Assembly (NCBI GenBank): GCA_027619225.1 | Contig: JAQCFW010000014.1 | Span: 1-60,118 of the forward strand | DNA from: Bacteroidota bacterium | GTDB taxonomy: Bacteria > Bacteroidota > Bacteroidia > Flavobacteriales_D > Sanyastnellaceae | Length of the DNA: 60,118 nt | Direction of reading: 5' to 3' | Shown here: positions 40,601 to 48,016 of the stretch, piece after piece | How positions within the stretch are numbered: position 1 is the first letter of the stretch | Layout of the letters: every line of letters begins with the position of its first letter | Notes under the pieces: model-generated | Told to the model about the DNA's origin: nothing | The model's database searches: none | What the model saw: the letters and a program-made list of their open reading frames with translations, nothing else | Program-made: the position numbers and the translations under genes

Positions 40601-42325
40601 ATGAGTGAGAAGAACTATTTAGTCTCCGCAAGGAAGTATAGACCACAGGATTGGGATTCTGTTGTGGGGCAATCTGGGATTACTCAAACTCTTCAAAAAG
40701 CAATTTCTTCAGGCACCATTGCTCAAGCCTATTTGTTCTGTGGTCCACGAGGAGTGGGTAAAACAACCAGTGCTCGGATTTTTGCAAGAGCAATTAATGG
40801 TTTCGAACCGGATGATGATGCGATGGCTTTCAATGTTTTCGAACTTGATGCTGCATCTAACAACAAGGTTGAGGATATTAGAAGTATTGTTGAGCAAGTT
40901 AGAATACCGCCTCAACACGGAGTCTATAAGGTATATATCATCGATGAGGTTCATATGCTCAGTCAGGCTGCTTTTAATGCTTTTCTTAAAACATTAGAAG
41001 AGCCACCTCCCCACGCGGTATTTATTCTTGCTACAACAGAAAAGCACAAGATCTTACCTACGATTCTATCTCGTTGTCAGATTTTTGATTTCCATAGAAT
41101 TACTGTTCCTGATATTGTTTCTAGTCTTCAGGAGATAGCTGTCAAGGAAGGGGTGAAAACGACGCCCGAGGCATTGCATGTTATTGCTGCTAAAGCTGAT
41201 GGAGCTCTACGAGATGCCCTAAGTATGTTTGATCAACTTGTTGCTTTTGCGGGTAAGGAGCTTACATATGATATCGTTACTGAGCAGTTGCATGTACTTG
41301 ATCACGATACTTATTTTGAAATCGTTGACTTTGCGTTAAATACAAATATTCCCGATTCTTTGTTGTTGTTTGATAGCGTCTTAGCTCGGGGTTTTGATGC
41401 TCACCATTTTCTTTCAGGGTTAGGCAATCACTTGCGTAGCTTGATGGTTTGTCGTGACCAGCGAACACTTAAATTGATGGAGGCAACCCCAGAGGTGAAA
41501 ACGAAATTCTCAGAACAAGCTTCTGTAGCAGACTTACATTTTATAGTGGATGCTCTTTCAATCACAAATGAAGCTGACACACAATATAGGACGAGCCAGC
41601 ATCAGCGATTGTTAGTTGAGCTAGCAGTCATGAAGATTTGTTCCTTAAAACGCTCCTCAGAAAATCCTCTACCAACGGTGGAGAAAAAAAAAAGCTTTAA
41701 CGAATTAATTCCACCTGATTTAAAGGGTATTGTTGAGGGTAAGGCGATGCCTACTCCTACTCCTACTCTTGTTCCTGCCCCAGAACCAGCACAAATCAAA
41801 GTGATTGCTCCGGTTCCTGTGGCAAAGAAAGTTGTATCTGGAAAATTGCGTGGGGGGGGAGTGAAGTTGGCTGGGAAATCAAAGACTCTCTCAGAAACGG
41901 TCAATTCAGAAGCTGTGAATGCTAAGAATGAAGTGGATGAGTCTTGGAAGGAGGAGGTTACCATTGAAAAGATTCAGGCCGCATGGGATCTGTTTGTTGA
42001 AGTTCATAAAAAGGCTCAAAGGGTTAGCTTAGTTTCTACGTTAACAATGTGTGAACTTGAGTTGAATGGCAATGTGGTGATTTTCAATGTGTTAAATGCG
42101 CTTCAGGAAGTTCAGCTTAATGATGAGCGGACGGATTTGCTTTTTCATTTGCGGAAAACTGTAAAGAATGCTTTAATTGAATTGACGATTAAGGTCATTC
42201 CATCTGAAGATGGTGATGATGCACCAAAGATTTTTTTGAACGACAAAGAAAGGTATCTGGATATGGTTAAAAAGAATCCAAGTCTTGATGATTTACGTAA
42301 AAGATTGGATTTGGATTTAGGCTAA
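40601..42325 (+). CDS. dnaX: DNA polymerase III, gamma and tau subunits
   Basis: This 574-residue clamp-loader ATPase has the Walker A motif GPRGVGKTTSARIFAR, ELDAASNNKVEDIRSIVEQV, YIIDEVHMLSQAAFNAFLKT and the SRC motif in PTILSRCQIF. The four-cysteine zinc module usual after Walker A is absent; from memory this also holds for other Flavobacteria. Domains I-III end near residue 360. A Pro-rich linker and a tau-specific C-terminal domain (about 450-574) follow. Ten A at 41684-41693 allow slippage to a stop at 41698, so a short gamma form of about 366 residues is expected. Confidence 0.96.
   Translation: MSEKNYLVSARKYRPQDWDSVVGQSGITQTLQKAISSGTIAQAYLFCGPRGVGKTTSARIFARAINGFEPDDDAMAFNVFELDAASNNKVEDIRSIVEQVRIPPQHGVYKVYIIDEVHMLSQAAFNAFLKTLEEPPPHAVFILATTEKHKILPTILSRCQIFDFHRITVPDIVSSLQEIAVKEGVKTTPEALHVIAAKADGALRDALSMFDQLVAFAGKELTYDIVTEQLHVLDHDTYFEIVDFALNTNIPDSLLLFDSVLARGFDAHHFLSGLGNHLRSLMVCRDQRTLKLMEATPEVKTKFSEQASVADLHFIVDALSITNEADTQYRTSQHQRLLVELAVMKICSLKRSSENPLPTVEKKKSFNELIPPDLKGIVEGKAMPTPTPTLVPAPEPAQIKVIAPVPVAKKVVSGKLRGGGVKLAGKSKTLSETVNSEAVNAKNEVDESWKEEVTIEKIQAAWDLFVEVHKKAQRVSLVSTLTMCELELNGNVVIFNVLNALQEVQLNDERTDLLFHLRKTVKNALIELTIKVIPSEDGDDAPKIFLNDKERYLDMVKKNPSLDDLRKRLDLDLG
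41684..41700 (+). promoter_or_regulatory. A10 slippage site with immediate -1-frame stop inside dnaX
   Basis: Codons 362-364 are AAA AAA AAA, followed by AGC, giving ten consecutive A. A -1 ribosomal shift or one extra A in the transcript changes the reading to AAG CTT TAA. The product would end with Lys-Leu after residue 364, exactly at the end of the ATPase/clamp-loader part. E. coli and Thermus dnaX are known to use A-rich slippery runs at the equivalent place. Confidence 0.7.
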
Positions 42326-42340
42326 TTTAAACAAGTAAGT

Positions 42341-42703
42341 ATGCGAGTTGATAAATTTTTATGGGCCATTAGGGTGATGAAGACCCGATCAAGAGTTGCT
42401 ACGCATTGTAAAGAAGGAAAGGTGAGTTTAGAGGGTGATAAATTAAAGCCGTCAAAAATATTAAATATCGGAGACGTAGTTGTCGTGAGGAATGGGGCAG
42501 TGTCCTTTTCTTTCAAAGTTGTATTGTTTCCTAAAAGTCGTGTAGGAGCAGCTTTGGTTTCAGAGTACGCAAAAAACATAACTCCTCAAGATCAGTTAGA
42601 TAAGCTTGAAATGATCAGGCTTTCAAATAAGGATAAGCCTAACGGAATAGGGCGTCCCACGAAGCGTGAGAGAAGAAGTTTGGACAAAGCTTTCGAAGAG
42701 TGA
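42341..42703 (+). CDS. S4-domain RNA-binding protein (Hsp15-like)
   Basis: This 120-residue basic protein has an N-terminal S4 domain: MRVDKFLWAIRVMKTRSRVA, then GKVSLEGDKLKPSKIL and GDVVVVRNG. In E. coli, Hsp15 binds 50S subunits that carry nascent chains and helps recycle them. A basic tail (GRPTKRERRSLDK) follows, as in that family. It begins 15 bp after dnaX and overlaps the acetyltransferase gene by one base (TGATG). Confidence 0.88.
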   Translation: MRVDKFLWAIRVMKTRSRVATHCKEGKVSLEGDKLKPSKILNIGDVVVVRNGAVSFSFKVVLFPKSRVGAALVSEYAKNITPQDQLDKLEMIRLSNKDKPNGIGRPTKRERRSLDKAFEE

Positions 42704-43176
42704 TGGTGGAGGTAAAAAGGGTGGATAGCCAGGTGTTGAGAAGTGTGAGGCACAAGGTGCTTTGGCCTCATTTGGCAAATTCTAAACAAGCTATTATTGA
42801 TATAGATAATAGCAAAGGAGCAATTCATTTGGCTGCGTTTTACAAAGGTGATGTTGTCGGAGTCGCTTCGTTGTTTAACCAAAAATGCGAGCGATTTCCT
42901 GGGCTTTTTAAATCGTTAAAAGTGCGCCGATTGCGAGCTATGGGCGTGCTTGATAATATGAGAGGGACAGGAGTTGGAGCTTTAATTATTCAAAAGGCAA
43001 TTGAGGAGTTGAAGGGTGACGGAGTAGATGTGGTTTGGTGTGATGCAAGGGAAGTCGCTTGGGGTTTTTATGAGTTGCAGGGCTTTAAATTTGGAGGTCA
43101 AATGAATGGTGAAGATTTAGAAGCATACCAGGTCCCGAATGTTGGCTTGCATAAAATCATGCTGAAGCTTTTGTAA
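42703..43176 (+). CDS. GNAT-family N-acetyltransferase
   Basis: This is a 157-residue acetyl-CoA-dependent transferase. The acetyl-CoA site is visible as RAMGVLDNMRGTGVGALIIQ, with the later VVWCDAREVAWGFYELQGFK typical for motif B. A GTG at 42700 is in frame; the ATG at 42703 overlaps the previous stop by one base and is preferred. The acceptor substrate is unknown. Confidence 0.85.
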   Translation: MVEVKRVDSQVLRSVRHKVLWPHLANSKQAIIDIDNSKGAIHLAAFYKGDVVGVASLFNQKCERFPGLFKSLKVRRLRAMGVLDNMRGTGVGALIIQKAIEELKGDGVDVVWCDAREVAWGFYELQGFKFGGQMNGEDLEAYQVPNVGLHKIMLKLL

Positions 43177-43219
43177 AAGGAAAAACGAGTGTATTTTTAC
43201 GCGATTAATTTTTGAATCC

Positions 43220-44419
43220 ATGCCACAAATTTCAAATGTTGCGCTGGCAATGCCAAGCAGTCCAATTCGTAAATTGATGCCGTTTGCTAACGCTGCTAAA
43301 AAAGCAGGGAAAAGAGTGATTCATTTGAATATCGGTCAACCCGATGTGCCTTCTCCAGATGTTGCTGTAAGAGCTCTCAAGGATGATGCGCGAACTGTAA
43401 TTGAATATAGTCCTAGTGAGGGCTATGAGTCCTACCGAGAGGCGCTTTCTATCTATTATAAGAATGCGGGAATTCATGTAGAGGTAGATGATTTAATTGT
43501 CACAACTGGCGGTTCTGAAGCGCTCATTTTCGGATTGCTTTCGTGCATGGATCCGGGAGATGAGATTGTTATTCCTGAGCCATTTTATGCCAATTACAAT
43601 GGTTTTGCTAAAATGGTAGGTGTAAACATTGTTCCTGTAACGGCTTACATCGATGATGGTTTTTCGCTGCCTCCAATTGAAGATTTTGAAGCAAAGATTA
43701 CTTCTAAAACGAAAGCTATATTAATTTGTAACCCAGGCAACCCCACTGGGAAGGTTTATGATCCGGAAGCCTTAGATGCACTCGCTAAGCTAGTTCTTAA
43801 ACACGATTTGTATCTTTTCTCAGATGAGGTATACAGAGAGTTTTGCTATGATGGATCTCAACCTAAATCAGTTTTGGAACTTGAAGGTCTGGCTCAGAAT
43901 GCCATTATGATCGATTCTGTTTCCAAGCGATTCAGTATGTGTGGCGCTCGTGTGGGAGCTTTAGTAACGAAGAACTCGGAGTTGCGTCAGGCAATTATGA
44001 AGTTTGCTATGGCTCGTTTGTCTCCTCCTACTTTAGGCCAAATAGCTTCTGAAGCTGCTCTTAAAGCTCCAGCTTCCTATTTTGATGATGTTCGCTCTTG
44101 TTACGTTAAAAGGAGAGACGTGTTGGTCAAAGGCCTCAACAACATTCCAGGTGTTACGTGTCCTATGCCAGGTGGTGCTTTTTATGCTGTATGTATGCTC
44201 CCAATTGACAACAGTGATACATTTTGTCAGTGGATTTTAGAAAGCTTTGACCTTGATGGAGATACTGTTATGATGGCTCCTGCTTCAGGATTCTACTCAA
44301 CAGAGGGAGCTGGGTATAATGAAGTTAGGATAGCCTATGTTTTAGATTTACCAATCTTAGAGCGAGCTATCGTTTGTCTCAAAGCCGCTTTGGAACTTTA
44401 CCCGGGTCGCACCATATAG
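43220..44419 (+). CDS. Class I/II aminotransferase (aspartate aminotransferase-like)
   Basis: This is a 399-residue fold-type I PLP enzyme. Typical elements are LNIGQPDVPSPD, TTGGSEALIFGLLSCMDPGD, the PLP-contacting NPGNPTG and FSDEVYREF, and the Schiff-base lysine in DSVSKRFSMCGARVG. It belongs to the subgroup that contains archaeal and Bacteroidetes aspartate and broad-range aminotransferases. The amino acid used is not determined by the sequence. It ends 6 bp before the next gene. Confidence 0.9.
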   Translation: MPQISNVALAMPSSPIRKLMPFANAAKKAGKRVIHLNIGQPDVPSPDVAVRALKDDARTVIEYSPSEGYESYREALSIYYKNAGIHVEVDDLIVTTGGSEALIFGLLSCMDPGDEIVIPEPFYANYNGFAKMVGVNIVPVTAYIDDGFSLPPIEDFEAKITSKTKAILICNPGNPTGKVYDPEALDALAKLVLKHDLYLFSDEVYREFCYDGSQPKSVLELEGLAQNAIMIDSVSKRFSMCGARVGALVTKNSELRQAIMKFAMARLSPPTLGQIASEAALKAPASYFDDVRSCYVKRRDVLVKGLNNIPGVTCPMPGGAFYAVCMLPIDNSDTFCQWILESFDLDGDTVMMAPASGFYSTEGAGYNEVRIAYVLDLPILERAIVCLKAALELYPGRTI

Positions 44420-44425
44420 ATTGCC

Positions 44426-47400
44426 ATGAAATATCCTCAGAGTTTTAGATTGTCATTTATTGCGCTCCTTATTTCCTTTGTAAATATTGAGTATAATGGT
44501 TTTCATGCTCAAGGGGATACCACTTGGGTTTCTACTTATACCTGGGAAGCCCAAAACAACCCAGAGACTAACTACGACAGTCCAGGAAGAAGGTGGTTCC
44601 AATTCCCCGAGTCTGACAATGATGTTGAGTACAGAAAGGTGCTCATGTATCACAAATTGAAGTGTTTCGATCAAGGAACTGCTGGAGGTTTAGGGTACGC
44701 TTGTGGAGAGTGGGATTACCTTACTTACAGTTATTTGTTTGATCACACAGGTGATTTGGATTCAACCATATACAGCCATCCTTATTACAAGATTAACAAC
44801 CAAGAATTCGAAACAGACTCCTTAATTTTCAGTCCTGAAAATGGAGTTCCTCACGATACTTACAATACGGAGTATTCAAGAATTAACCTTGATATAGTAG
44901 GTGAGGTTATGACATCTGGCAATCCTGAAACAGAGCAGGTCTCAATTTTAACTTCAGCCACAAATGCGAGGCGACTCACGTTTTCGATAACAGCCCAAGA
45001 GTTGTCTGCGATGGGTGTTGTGGCAGGTTTGCCGATTAAAAGAATTGGCTGGAATGTGGATTCATTTCAATCTGATTTGTTAACTCTCAGAGTCAGTCAG
45101 GGTGAAGGGGGGTGGCAGCAGGTTTATTCCTATCCAGTTGAACTTACTGATCTGCTAGAGTTAGACTTGGATGGTGAAGAGGTGATTTGGGACAGCGAAT
45201 CTGATTTACATTTTGACTTGTTGCTAGACGGAGTTGATGGGGTGTCGTCGGATGCGGTTTCTTCTCCAAGCTCCGTGGAGGCTTTTGATGCTGATGGTGG
45301 CTATGTGAGATTTGATGGTTTAGATAAAATCTCAATCAACCCTGATCTATTTGCGGATTTAAACAACGAGATTACACTCGAGTGCCTTCTTCAAGGAGAC
45401 GCAGATTATTTGCCTGCAAACGCTACAATTTTCGAGGCCGTTAATTCTTCAAACCAACGCGAAATAAACGTACATATGCCATGGAGCAATTCACGGATCT
45501 ATTGGGATGCCGGATACGATGGTGGCTATGACAGAATTGACAATGCAGCATTAGAGAGCGATTATGAAGGAGTTTGGGTTCATTGGGCGTTTGTGAAAAA
45601 TGCGACGACGGGAGTTATGAAGATGGTGAGAAACGGTGTGGTTTGGCATGAAGGAGTGGACAAGGACAATTCTTTTGGAAACATAGCGAAAATGTTTCTG
45701 GGATCCGGGAACAATGATGTCTATAGCTATCGGGGTGCTGTTGAGAATTTTAGAATTTGGAGCGCTGCTTTAGATGAGTCTACGATAAGTGAGTGGATGT
45801 TTAAGTCTGATATAGAAGGTCATCCAGCTTCAGATTATCTGATGGTTGATTTTGATTTTAACGGCGAAAATGGCACATCAGAAAACGAGAATGGGGATTA
45901 TTTCGGAAATGCTGGGAGATATGATTTCACTGCTTCGGAATTGTTTTTAGATGGATATGTGCCAGGTGGTGCTGACGTAGGTTATAGACCTGCATTTGTG
46001 TTCATACAAGGAGCGGAAGCATCATTCGAAGCTTCTGCTGAGTATGTGATGGTTGAAACGATGAGGCTTATTCCTCCTGTAAGTCTAAGCTCATGGGAAG
46101 TACAGGGAAATGGGGTGGTGCTCCAAAACGTTGAATATGGTTGGCCAGCCGATCAGCTTGAAGTGGCATACAACCAAGTGGGAGATACCATTTCTGTTTC
46201 AACTATTTCTGGGGATTTAACTGCAATTGAAAATAATCAACTTGAGTACTTTGGAGAATCTTTCGAGGTGGTTGATAGATATGAGTTGGCTAGATATATT
46301 ACCCCTTATGGAATTAATCTTTCTTTGGGCGATGATGGGTGGACTTGGGTGTATGATGTGACAGATTATCTACCATTACTTAGAGATAGTGTGGAGTTAG
46401 AGTGTGGCAATTGGCAGGAGCTGTTAGATTTAAAGTTCGCATTTATTGAGGGGACTCCACCGAGGGATGTTAAAAGAGTAGAGGCATTTTGGAATGGGAC
46501 TTATTATCTCAATACTTGGGATGATCAGGTTATGAGTCACGAATATTCTCCCGAACCTGGTGAAGAAATGTTCAGGCTAGTAACTAGGGCGAGTGGTCAT
46601 GGGTTTGGGCAAGGAAATAACTGTGGTGAATTTTGCTATAACAGTCACAGTGTTTTGGTTGATTCGACAGCGATATGGAGTTGGGAGATCATGCAGGAGT
46701 GTGCGGACAACCCATTGTATCCTCAAGGTGGTACGTGGATATATGACAGGGCGGCTTGGTGTCCTGGGGCTCCAGTTGCTACACAGAGATTCGAGCTGAC
46801 TCCGTACGTTAGTTCTGACGACAACTTTAGTGTGGAGTATGATATTACGCATGATCCATACGGCAATTACAGGATGGAAGGCCAAATCATTTCATACTCA
46901 TCTCCCAACATGGCACACGACGTTGAATTGATGGATATCCTTGCGCCTAACAATAGAAAAACGCTCTCAAGGTGGAACCCCGTATGTGAGGACCCCACAG
47001 TTGAGATCAGAAATAATGGGTCTGAGCCATTGGTCTCTTGCATTTTTACTTATGGTGTTTCTGGAGAAGATCAATCAACGTATGTGTTCACTCCGAATAC
47101 TCCATTGGAGTTTCTCGAAACGACAATTGTGAGTCTTCCTTACGAGGCTCCGGTATATACAGTTGGAGATGATGAAGATGTACTTCAGTTTGATGTTTCA
47201 GTCGAGCTGTCAAATGGACTGGATGAAGAGGGGTCAAATGGTTTTGCGCATAGCGCTTTCCGCCGACCACCAACTTGGGCTTACAATGATCTGGATGATA
47301 ACAGGATTGTTGTTTGGGTTAAAACGAACAACGTTCCTAGTGAAACCTCAATCGTGTTGAACAACAGAGAAGGGGGAGTTGCTTGGACAAGAACCTATTC

Positions 47401-47899
47401 AGAAGCAAATACAATTCACCGAGACACGATAGCTTTGAATGAAGGCTGCTATAGGTTTACAGTGAATGACTCGGGAGATGACGGGTTGAGTTTTTGGGCA
47501 AACAATGATGGAGGAGGATACGCCAGGTTTAAAAAAGTGGCAGGCGGCAACTTTGCGATGTTAGAAGATGATTTCGGAAAGTCTATTTCCTACGCTTTTA
47601 GGTTCGAAACGAATTTAATCACAGAGCATGAAGAGATTCTTGTTGATCATGAACCTCTTTTGGTAGATATTTTCCCCAATCCCACAAACGGAATAATAAG
47701 AGCGAAGCTTACAGGTTTTAATTCAAATGTACATTGGAGTCTCATTAGCACTTTAGGCCAAACAGTACTCTCAAGAGAGTTTAATCCTTTGACTAATAAT
47801 TTATTACTCATTGATATGCTAGATCTTTCCGAAGGGATGTACAGCTTAATTGTTTCAGGAGAAGAAGGACAAATGGCGAGTTGGATTGTCAGAAAATAG
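44426..47899 (+). CDS. Secreted PNGase F-like protein with LamG domain and T9SS sorting domain
   Basis: This is a 1157-residue exported protein with an N-terminal signal peptide (to about residue 30). An early PNGase F-type module has KVLMYHKLKCFD and YACGEWDYLTY (about 92-100). A LamG-like beta sandwich (about 289-457, SDYEGVWVHWAFVKN, GAVENFRIWSAALDES) is inserted. Then a PNGase F C-terminal-like module has ASGHGFGQGNNCGEFCYNSH (about 720-740) and GGTWIYDRAAWCPGAP. The last 85 residues are a T9SS sorting domain (DIFPNPTNGIIRAKL to EGMYSLIVSG). It may remove N-glycans from glycoproteins outside the cell. Catalytic residues were not confirmed. Confidence 0.85.
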   Translation: MKYPQSFRLSFIALLISFVNIEYNGFHAQGDTTWVSTYTWEAQNNPETNYDSPGRRWFQFPESDNDVEYRKVLMYHKLKCFDQGTAGGLGYACGEWDYLTYSYLFDHTGDLDSTIYSHPYYKINNQEFETDSLIFSPENGVPHDTYNTEYSRINLDIVGEVMTSGNPETEQVSILTSATNARRLTFSITAQELSAMGVVAGLPIKRIGWNVDSFQSDLLTLRVSQGEGGWQQVYSYPVELTDLLELDLDGEEVIWDSESDLHFDLLLDGVDGVSSDAVSSPSSVEAFDADGGYVRFDGLDKISINPDLFADLNNEITLECLLQGDADYLPANATIFEAVNSSNQREINVHMPWSNSRIYWDAGYDGGYDRIDNAALESDYEGVWVHWAFVKNATTGVMKMVRNGVVWHEGVDKDNSFGNIAKMFLGSGNNDVYSYRGAVENFRIWSAALDESTISEWMFKSDIEGHPASDYLMVDFDFNGENGTSENENGDYFGNAGRYDFTASELFLDGYVPGGADVGYRPAFVFIQGAEASFEASAEYVMVETMRLIPPVSLSSWEVQGNGVVLQNVEYGWPADQLEVAYNQVGDTISVSTISGDLTAIENNQLEYFGESFEVVDRYELARYITPYGINLSLGDDGWTWVYDVTDYLPLLRDSVELECGNWQELLDLKFAFIEGTPPRDVKRVEAFWNGTYYLNTWDDQVMSHEYSPEPGEEMFRLVTRASGHGFGQGNNCGEFCYNSHSVLVDSTAIWSWEIMQECADNPLYPQGGTWIYDRAAWCPGAPVATQRFELTPYVSSDDNFSVEYDITHDPYGNYRMEGQIISYSSPNMAHDVELMDILAPNNRKTLSRWNPVCEDPTVEIRNNGSEPLVSCIFTYGVSGEDQSTYVFTPNTPLEFLETTIVSLPYEAPVYTVGDDEDVLQFDVSVELSNGLDEEGSNGFAHSAFRRPPTWAYNDLDDNRIVVWVKTNNVPSETSIVLNNREGGVAWTRTYSEANTIHRDTIALNEGCYRFTVNDSGDDGLSFWANNDGGGYARFKKVAGGNFAMLEDDFGKSISYAFRFETNLITEHEEILVDHEPLLVDIFPNPTNGIIRAKLTGFNSNVHWSLISTLGQTVLSREFNPLTNNLLLIDMLDLSEGMYSLIVSGEEGQMASWIVRK

Positions 47900-47916
47900 A
47901 TATTTTTAATATTATG

Positions 47917-47980
47917 CCCCTAAAATTTAGGGGGTGGTGTAAAACTTTTATGCATATTTATGGACTTGCCCCCCTAAATT
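47917..47980. promoter_or_regulatory. Palindrome and repeated half-site upstream of glnN (putative operator)
   Basis: CCCCTAAAATTTAGGGG at 47917-47933 is a perfect palindrome. Its left part returns as TGCCCCCCTAAATT at 47967-47980, between the -33 and -7 elements of the glnN promoter. The two TGCCCC starts (47915, 47967) are 52 bp apart, about five helical turns. There is no T run after the palindrome, which argues against a terminator. A repressor or nitrogen-responsive regulator site is inferred. Confidence 0.55.
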
Positions 47981-47994
47981 ATAGCATATATTTG
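47966..47994 (+). promoter_or_regulatory. Promoter of glnN
   Basis: TTG at 47966-47968, an 18-base spacer and TATATTTG at 47987-47994 fit the Bacteroidetes consensus. The start codon is 23 bp further on, so the leader is short. The spacer contains the repeated CCCCTAAATT half-site. Confidence 0.75.
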
Positions 47995-48016
47995 CATTTT
48001 TAAATATTATACGAGA

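Noticed and set aside
40601-42325. Missing zinc-binding cysteines in DnaX as a sign of damage
   Set aside because: The gap after Walker A is clean and, as far as I recall, the same in other Flavobacteria, so it is a lineage trait.
47917-47933. Palindrome read as terminator of the PNGase F-like gene
   Set aside because: The stem is AT-rich in its middle and no T run follows in either direction. Its left half is repeated inside the glnN promoter, so an operator fits better.
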